DNA of 64,000 nt from contig CM052358.1 in NCBI GenBank assembly GCA_028551475.1, forward strand, positions 4,776,501-4,840,500, read 5' to 3'. The translations under genes and the position numbers were made by a program. This document shows positions 21,272 through 33,710 of this stretch, one piece after another. The notes beneath the pieces are model-generated. The model worked only from the letters and a program-made list of their open reading frames with translations. It was not told where the DNA came from and did no database searches. The stretch's first letter is position 1. Each line of letters opens with the position of its first letter. The stretch is from Casuarina equisetifolia (lineage: Eukaryota; Streptophyta; Magnoliopsida; Fagales; Casuarinaceae).

Positions 21272-22067
21272 ATGGATGGGTATCTTCTCTCTCTCACTCA
21301 CACACAATTCGATTCTGCTGAAACTCTTATGTAGCGTGGTTTTTTTCTGATTCAAGATCATTTATGTTCAATTTCTTCGCTTGTTTCTAAACTTCAGACA
21401 CACCCTTCTTTTCAATCCCTTAATCTGGGTTCAAGGTTTTGTTGATTTTACTCTCAGTCTGTTCTTCTTTGCAATTCATTCTACTTTTCTCGGCAGATCC
21501 GAGTCGCCATACTCAAAAGACAGCGGCATCGGGAGAGTGAATTCTTCATCAGCCACTGCAACGAAGACGAGCGTGCACGTGACAGCCCTGGATGGCATCG
21601 TTAATGTGAACTCTCTCTTCACCGTCGCCGTCTTCGTGGGGCTCTCCCTTGCGACCCCTGGCCAGCGCAGCCTGGAGAACAACTCGGCCTGCGATGCCGG
21701 CATCGACGTGGCCAGGAAGTTGCTGGTTTTTGAGGTCATCTCCTTCAGCTTCTTCCTGTTCTCATCCCTGGTCGCCCAGGGCCTCAAGCTCGCGATCAAC
21801 TTGCTCAACAGCAAGGATGTCGACGAGGCCTTCCGCGCCCATATCAGCCTCAAAGTCCTCAGGCTCGGCATGATGGCCTCCGCCGTGGGCTCAGTCATGG
21901 GCTGTTTGTTCCTTATTCTGTCCATGGTAAACGTCATCCAGATCCGGTTGGGTTTGTTGTCGTGTGGGAGCAAATCTGCTGTCCATGCCGTGGGGGCGTT
22001 GCTTATCTTGGTTTCCTCTGCTCTCCTGGTTTATATTTCTACTGCCATTTATTCTTTTATGCAGTGA
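21272..22067 (+). CDS. MEE60: Four-helix plant membrane protein, MEE60-like, copy 1
   Basis: Two exons: 21272-21279 (ATG GAT GG) and 21497-22067, giving 192 residues. The very short first exon is supported by copy 3, which has the same 8-base exon at the same phase. Residues 1-42 are polar (Ser/Thr-rich), then four hydrophobic segments lie at about 43-60, 78-105, 125-148 and 163-188. Conserved text includes VTALDGIVNVNSLFTVAVFV, EVISFSFFLFSSLVAQGLKL and LSMVNVIQIRLGLLSCGSKS. I associate this pattern with the Arabidopsis maternal effect embryo arrest 60 family. Its biochemical function is unknown to me. The frame is intact, and this copy is richer in G+C than the others, so it looks like the ancestral, constrained member. 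Confidence 0.85.
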
Positions 22068-24043
22068 TTTTAAAATCGTGACCTGGGGTTGTTTTCAATC
22101 AATCTACAAATGGCTGTCTTGCTTCATGTTTAAGATTGATCTTCTCCTCCTTGGTTGTCGAAAAGAGTGTATTGTTGGTCTACTTTCTGTTCTTATTGAG
22201 CTCATTGTTGAAGTTGCCATCATTCTGATTTAGCTGGTGTTTGCTGCTTCATTTGGTGCTTGACTCGGTTGAGATCTGGTTAAATCGAATCCACATTTGG
22301 GGTTCCTTCTATCGTCGGCTACATCTAGTTTTGAGAATGTTACTCATCGATATGAGGGCATTATTGTGATATGGGATTAATTTTTCCCCCAGTTGCTTAG
22401 AAGTTGGGAAATATGTTCGTTGGTTTGTCTTGGGTTTAGGCAGCTAGCTTGTTTATTCTAGATGTGAGTACGTTGGATACCTTGGTGACTTCAGGCGGGT
22501 GATTGGCCGAGTTCCTTTGTGGGTACTAATTTTCCAGCACTAGGTTGGGGAAAACCATGTAGGCGGACTTGGTTAGATGGCTGTTTGAAGAAAACCTTCC
22601 TAATCAAATACCACATGCTGAACCATTCTGTTCGGTTGAGGATTGGTTCAAATTGCAGTAACCTGGTAAAACTATCTGGCTTTTGTCTAAACTGGCTGAC
22701 AGGATTTTGTTGAGACCATCTTTAGCACATTTTCTTTGCTTGGTCAATTTGGTTGATATAGGCATCTATGCCGTCGCTATTGGTTGACCTATTGAAATGA
22801 CTGCCTAGATGTTTAGATCTTTCTGAACTCCTTTGTAGGAGGTCAAAATTCCCTGTCTTGGTTATTTTCAGATTGACAGTCATTGTGCAAAAATTGAAAT
22901 GGCAAATTGAGCACCTACTACACTGCTATTACAAAGTTGCTGTCTCCCTTGCTTGTTGTACCCCAATATATTATGCTTTATCCAATCCTTGTTTCCACGC
23001 GATGCACTTGAGATGGGGCTTGAAAGAAGCATTTAAATTTAAGGGGAAACAAAGCCTGGAAGCAAAGGCAGAGATTGTTTACACGTGAATCCTAGAAAGT
23101 GGCTCTTCCAGATTATGCGATCGATCTGTTAATGTCATAACCAAACCTTTGGCAGCATCGCCATGAGTGTTTAGGTTGTGAGCCGTGTACTTTTTTCATC
23201 TAATTACTTCATTTTAAATGCTCTGTTAAAAGGTTAAAATGTTTCACATGAAATTTATTCCACGTAACCAATTATGGACTATTGTAGGAATATCAAAAAC
23301 GTGAAAGGAATAAAGAATTAAAACGTAATTTTGAAAACCTAGAAAATAAATTCTAATCCCAGCTTGCTAAAAAATTAATAAAGTTCTTAACAGTTAATAT
23401 TTGGTCACTGTTTTGCTTAAGTTAATTTATTTTTATATATCACCTTTAAATGAAAGCGACAAATTTAACAACTTGAAAGTTAAGTCTTAATGTTGAAAAA
23501 CAGTATTTTATTCAATTGGTGAAATTTGTTAAAGAAGTGCAGTAGAATTATTGTCTTGCAATGTTGAAGAATTTGTTTAGAACTCAATTTATATTTGGAA
23601 AAATACTACCTTTTCTAAGGTGATCGTTTTACATTGTTAAAGAATTTATAATCTAGCATATACTTTTATATATTACAGTTATTTATACAGAAAATTACTA
23701 ATTCAAAAGAACAAGCAATCGATTGAATATTCCGCAGAATTTTCTCTCCATGAACAGCTGTACAAAATCTTGAAGGTCATCTAACTTATTAGTTTAGTGA
23801 TGAGTTAATGAAGATTTCATTTGTGAAGTCTTGGTTTGACAAAATTGTCAAGAAAATTTTCATGATTTCGGGTTTCGAAATGGGAATAGTGACTTGAGTC
23901 ACCTAATTGCCAAGGTGAAGAGCATACCTCTTGATGCAGGGGAATTCTGCTGTGTTTCTCTCCTGTAAATGTTTCCTTCAAATCCGAAGCAGTATGTTGT
24001 TCTTTATTTTCTAAAGATGTTTAATTTGGGTTTGTCAATTTAG
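22068..24043. other. Spacer of the MEE60-like array; no gene seen
   Basis: From about 22640 to 23320 this is related, with indels, to 37270-38360. Shared text includes caggcttttgtctaa-type sequence, tgaaatgactgcctag, gcttgaaagaagcattt and gaatat.a.aacgtgaaagg. The spacer was therefore duplicated together with the gene. After 23320 the DNA is AT-rich, up to the ABC transporter fragment. Confidence 0.6.
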
Positions 24044-26968
24044 GCTATAGCGACGGAAGGTCAGGAAGAAAATGTGGTGACAGAGTATATTATAAAGGTA
24101 ACATACAGAAACTTGTTACGCAAGTACAATACAGAGTTTAGAGGGTTCGGTGATAATTAATACCAACTCATTTATCATGGATCAAACTTTGCAGATTTTG
24201 GGACTGGAACTCTGTGCAGATACCATGGTAGGGAATCAGATTTTACGGGGTGTATCAGGAGGACAAAGGAAGCGTGTTACAACAGGTGAAATGTTGGTTG
24301 GACCTTCGAAGGTGCTATTCATGGATGAAATATCTACTGGATTGGATAGCTCCACAACGTTTCAGATTGTGAATTCAATAAAGCAATGTGTTCACATTCT
24401 GAACGGAACCGTCGTCATGTCACTTCTCCAGCCGGCACCTGAGACTTATAATCTTTTTGACGACATTATTCTTCTTTCCGACGGTCAGATTGTGTACCAG
24501 GGTCCCCGTGAAAACGTGCTGGAATTTTTTGAGTTTACGGGCTTCAAGTGTCCGGAGAGAAAAAGGAGTGGCCGATTCTCTGCAAGAAGTAAGTTCAAGT
24601 ATAGGTTTCTGCTTGTTCATATGGTAGTAGAGTTATCTTCTAAAAGGATAAGCATTACAGGTATCAGAATCAACTTTGTGAATTCATGTATAACCAATTT
24701 GTGACAGGTAACATCAAGGAAAGATCAGGAGCAGTACTGGGCACGAAGAAGTGAGCCTTACCACTTTGTTACAGTGAAGGAATTTGCCGAGGCACTCAAA
24801 TCATTCCATGTGGGACAGAAACTTGCAGACGAACTTGCAACTCCATTCGACAAGGCTAATAGCCACCCAGCTGCTTTGAGAACTCGAAAGTATGGTGCTA
24901 GAAAGGCGGATCTCTTGAAAGCTTGCTTGTCACGAGAAATCTTGCTTATGAAGAGGAATTCATTTGTCTACATTTTCAGGCTCACCCAAGTAAATTAGCT
25001 TCCTTTTTAACCTTGTTTGTTACGTTAAATTTCGTTATACATGGATGTGAATCGATAATTCTGTCCTTGTGCTTTTAGCTTATGGTGATGTCACTTATTG
25101 CGGTGACCATTTTCCTACGGACCGAGATGCACCGGGATTCAGTAACTAATGGAGGAATCTATACTGGTGCCCTGTTCTTTGGTCTCGTGATTCTGTTGTT
25201 TAATGGTATTGCCGAGATTTCCATGACCGTTGCTAAGCTTCCAGTTTTCTTCAAGCAAAGGAAGCTCCTATTCTATCCTCCATGGGCATATTCTCTTCCT
25301 GGATGGATAACCAAAATTCCTTTCAGTATTGTAGAAGTTAGTGTCTGGGTGTGCATCACCTACTATGCCATTGGCTTTGACCCAAATCCTGCAAGGTAAG
25401 AGATAAAGATGAAAAATAAAGAATCAGATTCCTTTTGTTATTAGCTCCCGGAGATGTGTTTCACATATTTTCCTCTGATTTCCAAATGACAAGTTTGCTA
25501 ACCTACTTATTGCAGATTCTTTAAGCAGTACTTTCTGCTCTTCCTTGTTAATCAGATGGCCACTTCATTGTTCCGCTTTGTTGCTGTAACTGGTAGGGGG
25601 AACCTGATTGTTGCCAGCACATTTGGTTCATTTACATTGGTCGTGCTTTTTACTATGGGTGGCTTTGTCCTTTCAAGAGGTATGGTATAATAGCTTTTTG
25701 CGCCAAAAAGAAGTAGCTTCTCCATCAGTATCGGACTGCATCTTATGTGATGCTTCTCTTTATTGCTTTATCCTACAGATAACATAAAGAAATGGTGGAT
25801 ATGGGGCTACTGGATCTCGCCTATGATGTGCGGACAGAATGCTATAGTAGTTAACGAGTTCCTTGGGAAGAGTTGGAGCAAAGTAATTTCTTGAATTTGC
25901 AGTTTGAATCTTTTCAAGGTTCTGCCGGGCTCGACAGAATCACTAGGGCTTCAGGTTTTGCAGTCTCGCGGATTCTTCACTGAAGCATACTGGTATTGGA
26001 TAGGAGTAGGTGCATTAGTTGGATATATATTACTTTTCAATGGTGTCTACACTTTGGCTCTTACTTATCTCCATCGTGAGTGTTTCCAACTTTTGTACAC
26101 TTTGTTATACACGAGATTTGCGCATACTGATACTCTATAAACGATTCTGCAGCAATGGGGAAGCCAGAAAATGTTAAAGCAGAAGAACCTGAAAGCAATG
26201 GAGATGATGACGCATCTGGGAGAGCCATTCAATCAAGTCTCGGGACCAACGGAGGTGATATATCTTGTGTAATGCTTGCTTGTGCCTATGTGGGCATGTG
26301 TTCGTGGTTTTCTTATTTTTGTGTTTATGTTATTTCTTGTACGGCTGATTGAATCCTTTTGGCTTGTAGAGAATGTAAATGGAATCAGCAAGGGTGAAGT
26401 CGCCTCTGCTTCCTCGACGAGCGTAGAGGCTGCTTCAGAGTCTAGTCGGAACAAGAAAAAAGGAATGGTTCTTCCATTTGAGCCGCACTCAATCACCTTT
26501 GATGAAATTACGTACTCCATCGACATGCCACAGGTAACTTAATAATAGTCTGCATGTTTCATAAATGGAGAGTACTCTTGTTTAGAATTTCACATCCTAA
26601 GCCATGAGATGTGCTTGTTTAAAACAACCATGCAGCAAATGAAGAAGCGAGGCGTCACCGAAGATAAGTTGGTCCTCATAAGGGGAGTGAGCGGTGCTTT
26701 CAGACCGGGAGTTCTCACAGCGTTGATGGGTGTTAGCGGTGCTGGTAAAACAACTCTAATGGATGTATTAGCTGGTAGGAAAACTGGTGGATATATTGAT
26801 GGGGAGATCAAAATTTCCGGGTACCCAAAGAAGCAAGAGACATTTGCTCGAATTTCGGGATATTGTGAGCAAAACGACATCCACTCTCCTCATATTACAG
26901 ACTATGAGTCATTGCTCTTCTCAGCATGGCTACGTCTACCTCCTAGTGTCAGTTCCGAAACAAGGAAG
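24044..26968 (+). pseudogene. PDR/ABCG full-size transporter, internal fragment
   Basis: Exons fit at 24044-24097, 24195-24588, 24708-24989, 25079-25395, 25516-25679, 25779-25882, about 25919-26075, 26153-26254, 26370-26533 and 26636-26968. They encode the second half of nucleotide-binding domain 1 (signature [13 protein letters not shown], Walker [15 protein letters not shown]), the first membrane domain (ITKIPFSIVEVSVWV, GGFVLSRDNIKKWW), the linker and the start of domain 2 with Walker [15 protein letters not shown]. Walker A of domain 1 and everything after the first part of domain 2 are missing. One extra A in the run at 24560-24564 shifts the frame, and the intron after 25882 has shrunk to about 36 bases, too short to splice. 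This is a dead fragment of a pleiotropic-drug-resistance pump, truncated at both ends. Confidence 0.85.
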
Positions 26969-27264
26969 GTTGGTATTTAAAACAAGAAATTGCTTGAGGC
27001 TAAAACTTTTGCGTTTTACTTTAGTTGCAATTGACAAATATAATAAAGCTAAGCCATTTGAGATAATTGGGTCGGCAAATCCAATTTGATTGAACCATAG
27101 CCAGACTCAGATTTAGCTTGAGGCTTGGATTCCACCAATTTGGCTTAGAGTTAGCTATAATGAACTTTTTCAATTCTTGGTTTCAGACATAGTCACTAAG
27201 AGGTATGCATACCTCTTGATGCAAACAAGACAATCGTGAAGCACGTTATACCTACTCCTGCCAC

Positions 27265-27629
27265 TTGTTCCAATTTCCAGATGCAAGCAAGGCAATCTTG
27301 AAGCACGTAGCCAAGACACTCAAGGTTCATCTGAATGTCTATGGAAAGAAAGACTTCGATGGAACGTTGAAATTTTATAGAGTCGGGATGTTGCTTTTAT
27401 CAGGATGGGCATCCATTGTGGAATGCATCTCCAGATTCGGATTGGGAAGTTGTCCTGCGGGAGCGTATACGCCATCCGCGCGGTGGGGTCTCTTGGTGCC
27501 ATTGTTGGACTCACTCTGCTCAGCTATGCTCCTTTAATGATGCATGCAATATATCGAACTACAAAACATGGTAAAGGAAATAATGGGGGAACAAGGACCG
27601 AACATGATGAGGAAAAGGCGAGAATATAG
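27265..27629 (+). pseudogene. MEE60-like copy 2, truncated shard
   Basis: Begins abruptly in the second helix (KTLKVHLNVYGKKDF) and continues in the pattern of copies 3 and 4. About 30 bases are missing around 27425, where copy 3 encodes FLTLSMVDV, so the frame shifts. The remainder (LQIRIGKLSCGSVYAIRAVG onward) reads in the other frame to a stop at 27629. The 5' exon and first half are absent. Upstream text (cacttgttccaa) matches the promoter side of copy 3, so the missing part was deleted internally. Confidence 0.8.
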
Positions 27630-27655
27630 CTATAGCTTTGTACCATCTAGATTAT

Positions 27656-27878
27656 TGTAAAAGTAGGAAGGCTAGTGAGTGAAGGAATGCTATATTGTAT
27701 TGAATTACACTATACAAGAGAAAGTCTCAATTTATAGGCTTGATTCCTCTCCTATGTATGGATTACAATAAATGGAAAATATTACATAATCACAAGAATA
27801 TTGCATAATAAACCGCATAGCCTAATTAGTCTCCAGAGATTGTTGCCGCATATAATTCTTGCCTTATAAGCACCAACA
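27656..27878 (-). repeat. Copia 2 LTR, 3' LTR of the element
   Basis: 223 bp, TGTAAAAGTAGG to CACCAACA on the plus strand. The purine tract (complement of ctctccctcaag) follows at 27879-27890. Confidence 0.95.
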
Positions 27879-27885
27879 CTCTCCC

Positions 27886-30800
27886 TCAAGCTGGAGATTT
27901 GTATAGATCAAATACTTCAAGCTTGGAGAGAAGGTGCTGGTGCTGATTGCTGCAAAACGCCTTTGTCAATAGGTTAGCTGGCTGTTCTTTAGTGGATATG
28001 TGTCGTGTTGTTATAATGCCTTGCTGAAGTTTTTCTCTCACATAATGACATTCTACCTCGATGTGCTTTGTACGTTCATGAAAAATGGGGTTTGCAGCAA
28101 TCTTCTCTGCAGCTTCATTGTCACAATATAGTAACACTGGACGCATCATGTGAAATCCAAAATCTTTCAGTAAGCCAATGATCCAAACAATCTCGCATGT
28201 GATGACCTGCATGGCTTTATATTCTACTTCTGCTAATGAGAGAGATATTGTCTGTTGTTTCTTGGAACGCATGAAATTAGAGAGTTTCCAATTATAATGT
28301 AGAAACCTGTTGTAGATCTTTGTGTCATGGGACATGTACTATAATCAGAATCACAAAATGCTTTCATCTCGAATTGTGATATGGAAGGAAATATGAGGCC
28401 GAGTCCAAGACAACCCTTCAAATATCTAATCACTCTCATTGCTGCCTCCATATGTGACTGTTTCGGAGCGTGCATAAATTGACTAAGGAGTTGGACTAGA
28501 AAGGTGATGTCAGGCTTGATAAGTGTCAAATAAATCAATCTTCCAACCAGTCTCTGATAGACAGAAGGATCTTCAAGTGGTGGATCATTTATTTCTTCAG
28601 GTGAACTTACATCATACTCTACACTGGTGAATTTCTTGTTCGGTTCCATAAGAGTGATTGCAGGTTTGGAGCCTGCAAGACCAGCTTCAGAGACTAATTC
28701 TAAAGCATATTTGCGTTGACTAAGAGTAATACCTTCTAGAGACCGAGCAATTTCAATCCCAAGGAAGAACTTTGATGGACCAAGATCTTTCATGGAGAAT
28801 GTGGAGTGAAAATACTGCTTGAGTTCTGTGATTCCATTCTCCTTGTTACCAGTAATCAAAATATCATCAACGTATATCAACAATGCCACAAAAGAGTTGC
28901 CTTGAGACTTGGTGAATAATGAATAATCATGGCGAGATTGAGAGAAACCGTGCTGAAGTAGAGAAAAAGTGAAAGTGCATTCCATTGGCGAGAGGCTTGC
29001 TTCAATCCATACAAGGATTTTCACAGTCGACATACCATGCACTCCCCCTGAGTGCGAAATCCAAGGGAAAACTCCATATAAACCTCTTCAGAGAGATCTC
29101 CATGAAAGAAAGCATTCTGAACGTCCATTTGAAAAAGGGGCCAGCAATGGATAGAAGCAATGGTAATAATGAGGCGAACAGTGACATGCTTCGCAATAGG
29201 AAAGAAACTATCTTGAAAATCAATCCTCTCACATTGGCTAAAACCTTTGGCTACAAGGCGGGCCTTGTATCTCTCAATAGAACCATCAGCACAATACTTC
29301 ACCTTATAAACCCACTTACAACCGATTGGATGACGATTAGGGGGCAAAGGGACCACATCCCAGGTATGATTAGCCTCCAAAGCAGTAATCTCATTATCCA
29401 TGGCAGTAACCCAATTGAGGTCGGTGATGGCCTCGTGAAAAGATGTGGGTTCAGGGATGGCAGATATAGTGCCAATGAAGTGCTGGTATTGAGGGTGACA
29501 GTGATGGAGAGAAATATAGTTGGAAATAGGGTAAAGAGAGGTGGAAGAGGTATGAGGTAGGGTAGGGCAAAGGTAATCAAGGTCCAAATGGGAGGGCAAG
29601 GGGATTGGCTAGAATGACGAAGGGAAGTGTTCGAGGTGGTATCAGGAAGGTCAGAAGTAGGAGCATCAGATGTAGTGTCGGATGATAAGTAGGGGGTAAG
29701 GGAGAGGGTTCAGCCGGAGGAGGATGATCGGAGAGGTTAGGGACATCGACGGGCAGGGAGGATGAAGTATATGAATCATCGAACTGTAGAGCTGGATCCG
29801 AAGGGGCAAGCGAGCTGGGTGGGGCCAAAGTAGAAGAAAATGGTAAAATGTGCTCTTGAAAAATAATATCGCGACTCATAAAAAATTTATAGGATGAAGG
29901 ATCATATAGGCAGTAACCCTTCTGTGAAGAAGGGTAATCCATAAAAATGCAAGGGATGGCACGAGGACTGAATTTGTCACGAGGACTAAGGGTGGTGGTA
30001 AAACAATAACAACCAAACACACAAAGGTGTTAAATGATGGGTGGTTTTCCAAACAAACGTTCAAAAGGACTGACACCATTGAGAGGGTAAAAGGGAAGGT
30101 GATTAATAATATGGGTAGCAGTGAGGAGGCATTCCCTCTAAAATAGAGATGGGATAGAAGCCTGAAACATCAAGGCACAAGCCACATCGAGGAGGTGGTG
30201 GTGTTTGCGCTCAACAACACCATTTTGTTGTGTAGTGTGAACACAAGATGTTTCATGAATGATCCCGTGGTGAGATAGGAAAAACTGACATTCATTGGAA
30301 AAAAATTCAATACCATTATCAGAATGAATCCATTTGACAAGGAGGCCAAACTGGGTACGAATAAGAGAGATGAAATGTTGAATTTTTTAGAAAACTTGAC
30401 TCTTAAATTGTAGAAGAAATGTTCAGGTGGCCCCAAAAAAATCATCGACAATGGTCAAGAAATAACGTGCATTGTCATGGTTAGGAGTCCGATGAGGACC
30501 CCAAACATCCATGTGGACCAATTCAAAAAGAGAGGATGTTTTAGTATGACGATCAAGAAAGACCAACCATGTTTGTTTGGCCAAAGGATAAATGGAACAT
30601 GAGAAATTTGAGGGACAAGAAATGGATTTTTCTTGAGCTAAATAATTTTTCATTGATGAGTGACCAAGTCGTTGATGCCAAAGAGAATAATTATTATTGA
30701 TAAAAGAAGTGTTACAAACAAAATTGGAGTTTGGGATACAAAAAGTATCTTGGATGGAATTGAAAAAAGAGCAAAAACTGAATGAAAATGCGATGGAATT

Positions 30801-32466
30801 GAGGCACAAAGAAAATAGAGACCCTGTTCAGCCTTGCCTAGCTTGATCAGAGCTCCAGTCATATAGTCTTGAAAAACACAAAATTCATTGAAAAAAATGG
30901 CGACACAATTATTGTCATGGGTTAATTTCGAATAGATAATAAATTGTACCGAAAATGAGGAGCATAAAGGATATGGGTGAGACATAGGGAAGGATTAGGG
31001 TTAAATGTGCCAATATGGGTGACAGGGCTCGTAGAGCGATCAGGAAGGGTAATTGATATTGGGGTGACACATGGATAATAAGAATGTAAAATATTTAAAT
31101 CGCAAGCGATGTGGTCGCTTACCCCAGAATCAATAATCCAAGAAGTTGAAATAGGTAAGTGAGATGAAGCAATACTTGTAAAGGGGCCCGAATCAGTAGG
31201 GTCGGCTGGATTAAGGAAATGGAGGAGACGTTGCTGTTGATCAGGGGTTAATTGAAGCCCATTGGACCCACCATACGAGTTAGGAGGGCCCGTTATAGAG
31301 GGGCCTGAAGAACCTGTACCAAAATTAAAAATTATGGGCAGGTTAGAAAAATAAGTGGGCCCATGGGGGTTGCCATAATCAAGTGGGCTAGAGGGCCCGA
31401 ATCCATCAGGCCCATGTGAATCATGGGCTTCAACATTATGGGCCAAGGGTGCAGGTCCATTGGGCTTGTGGTGTGGGCCAGGACGCTGCCTGGGCTGCTA
31501 GTTAGGCGGGTAGCCCACAATTAGGAAACAAGATTCTTAAACATGGCTTGGCTTCTGGTAGTGATTGCAAAAGAGCCGAGACTGGGCTGGGCCATGAGAG
31601 GGAGCACGAGGGCCGCGGGAGGGGCCACAGGCTGGGGCCGACCTAGGGTGTGAGCGGGCAGGCACTGCAGGGATGGACTCCCCCATGCGCTAAGAGGACC
31701 CGAGCGTCTAGGAAGCCTGGAACGCCGAAAGGTTACTGGAAAGGGACTTGCCGGTGGAAGAGGACCGTTGAGCAACGTCATGTTTGGCCATGGCATACGT
31801 CTTCTCCAAGGTAGGAAGTTCTTTGCGGGAGAGGATGGAAGAACGGAGGGTTTGAAATTCTGATGGAAGACTGAGAAGAAACTTCATGGCTTTATCTTCC
31901 TGATCGCGAGCCCGAAGATGGGAATTGAGGCCACAATCACATTTTTTGCAAGTGCAACGGATGGAGGCTTGGTGAGATTCAAGTTCACCCTAAAGGTTTT
32001 GAAGCCGAACAAAGAAATTGGTGAGCTCTAGTTCAGTGGCATCGCTGGGAAGTTTTAGGTCGTTGATGTCCTCTTGGAGGTCGAATTTCTAGGTTGCAGT
32101 GACCTTATCAAAGCTTTCCTCTAGAACAGACCAAATTTTGTTGACAGTGAGACGAGTGACCATGCTAGTAAGGGTGGGTTCGACAAAATTGATAAGCCAC
32201 GTTTTGACAGCGGCATGGCACTGCTCCCATCGTTTGGCCTCATCGCCATTGCTAATGAGACGCAAGAGGGTGCTGTCGAGAAACCCCATTTTGTTGTGGG
32301 CAAGGAGGACGATCTTCACTTGGTCGCTCTAGATTGCCCAGTTTAATTCTCCGGTGAGTTTTACGGAGACGATGATGACCGGTTAAAGATCGACAGCGGA
32401 GAGGCTGTATGGGTCGCGGGGTGCAAGGGTGGTAGGGGTGGTGGTAGGTTCAGAGGCGGTAGACAT
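27886..32466 (-). pseudogene. Copia 2 gag-pol, many stops and frameshifts
   Basis: Pieces in order on the minus strand. Gag comes from about 32466 (AAVKTWLINFVEPTL, VNKIWSVLEESFDK), followed by a CKKCDCG-type stretch. The protease is near 31150 (ISTSWIIDSGVSDHI) and the GAG-pre-integrase near 30660 (LWHQRLGHSS). Integrase spans about 30530-30020 (LVHMDVWGPHRTP, NKMVLLSANTTT-type decay). Reverse transcriptase spans 29599-28300 with the catalytic text LLIYVDDILITGN, and RNase H runs to 27886 (FCDSDYSTCP, LLYCDNEAAEK). At least eight separate frames are needed to read it. Confidence 0.9.
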
Positions 32467-32753
32467 GGTGATTGGCGGCGAAGGAAAATCGGGGTTAGGG
32501 TTAGGGTTTGAGAATTAGGGATTTGGGAATTTGGGGTGATAATGTAATTTTAGAAAATATGGTGGTAGAATGAAAATTGGGTAAAAGTGTAGGGACGAAA
32601 ATGAAAAAGGCTTAAAACGATGCACGTAAGCTGAGGGGTAAAAATGAGTGCCTTCACAAAGGTTTGAATGATGGCTAAAGAGTGAATTTTGGCCGAAAAA
32701 AAAATGAGAGTGCGGAAGCGATAGGTCTCAAAGATGATATGGCTCGGGTACCA

Positions 32754-32976
32754 TGTAAAAGTAGGAAGGCTAGTGAGTGAAGGAATGCTATATTGTATTG
32801 AATTACACTATACAAGAGAAAGCCTAATTTTATAGGCTTGATTCCTAGTCTATGTATGGATTACAATAAATGGAAAATATTACATAATCACAAGAATATT
32901 GCATAATAAACCACATAGCCTAATTAGGCTCCAGAGATTGTTACCGTATATAATTCTTACCTTATAAGCACCAACA
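32754..32976 (-). repeat. Copia 2 LTR, 5' LTR of the element
   Basis: 223-bp partner of 27656-27878. The presumed primer site on the minus strand (TGGTACCCGAGCC, 32741-32753) is a poor match to initiator Met-tRNA, probably mutated. Confidence 0.95.
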
Positions 32977-32981
32977 ATTAT

Positions 32982-33710
32982 CTAAATAAATATATTCCGA
33001 CAACCAGTTGCCGAAGTTGGCCCTAGTAGTTCCTTTTGAAAGATAGTTAGAATAAGATTGATTTGGATTTTATAGTAAATGATGAATAAATGTTACATTT
33101 TGCAGATATTTTCATCGTGTGATATGTACTCGTTTTGTCATTTCTTATTGTTCCATGCTTTTAGTTGTATAATCAAATGAAAACATGGTTGAAGAAAATT
33201 TAGACTGTTTATAATCATAACTGCAACGGAAGGGTAGTCCTAAATATAAAGGAACAAAAGAAGGCTAAGTTGTACAAAAACATAGCAGTAATGGGGGCAA
33301 GATTTTGGAATATTACTCTTGTGATAAAACTAAATAAGAAAGTTCAAAGAGAATTTTGGGATGATCTTATGGGTCTTTCTTATTTAACACAAGCAAGTAT
33401 CTAACCCCATTTCAATCAATATGCAAAATGCCGCATTCCTATTTTATTAGCATTATTCTTTGCAAAAGCTATTGTCATTCTCTCGTGTCACTAAGATCAT
33501 TGATGTAAAACTAAAATGAAAAAAGGATCCCTTCCTTACTTTTAAGCTAATGTTTAGGTTTGACCTTTTGGGTCTTTTGACCTATCATTAAAACTTAACC
33601 TTCAATTAACCTTTAGCTTTTCAAATATGATTGATTAAGTTGTGAGAGAGTATTGAATAAGAAAGTCCTACATTAGATATATATGATCTTTAAATAATAT
33701 TTAAATGAAA
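32982..33710. other. 3' flank of MEE60-like copy 2; no gene seen
   Basis: 32982-33430 matches the 3' flanks of copies 3 (39720-40000) and 4 (about 41150-41290); for example ttccgacaaccagttgccgaag lies near the start. The rest is AT-rich. The last 70 bases (agagtattgaataagaaagtc and on) look like part of a TRIM-type LTR. Confidence 0.55.

Larger units (their letters stand above)
27656..32976 (-). mobile_element. Ty1/copia LTR retrotransposon 2 (degenerate)
   Basis: Complete but dead element of 5321 bp on the minus strand. LTRs are 223 bp at each end, and the target duplication is attat (27651-27655 and 32977-32981). The LTRs differ at about 11 positions, so it is clearly older than copia 1. 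The insertion lies in the 3' flank of MEE60-like copy 2. Removing the element and one target copy restores text matching the flank of copy 3 (accatc.agattatctaaata). No open frame spans more than a third of the polyprotein. Confidence 0.95.

Noticed and set aside
28985..29560. 191-codon plus-strand frame
   Set aside because: Antisense to the copia 2 reverse transcriptase and linker; no independent support.
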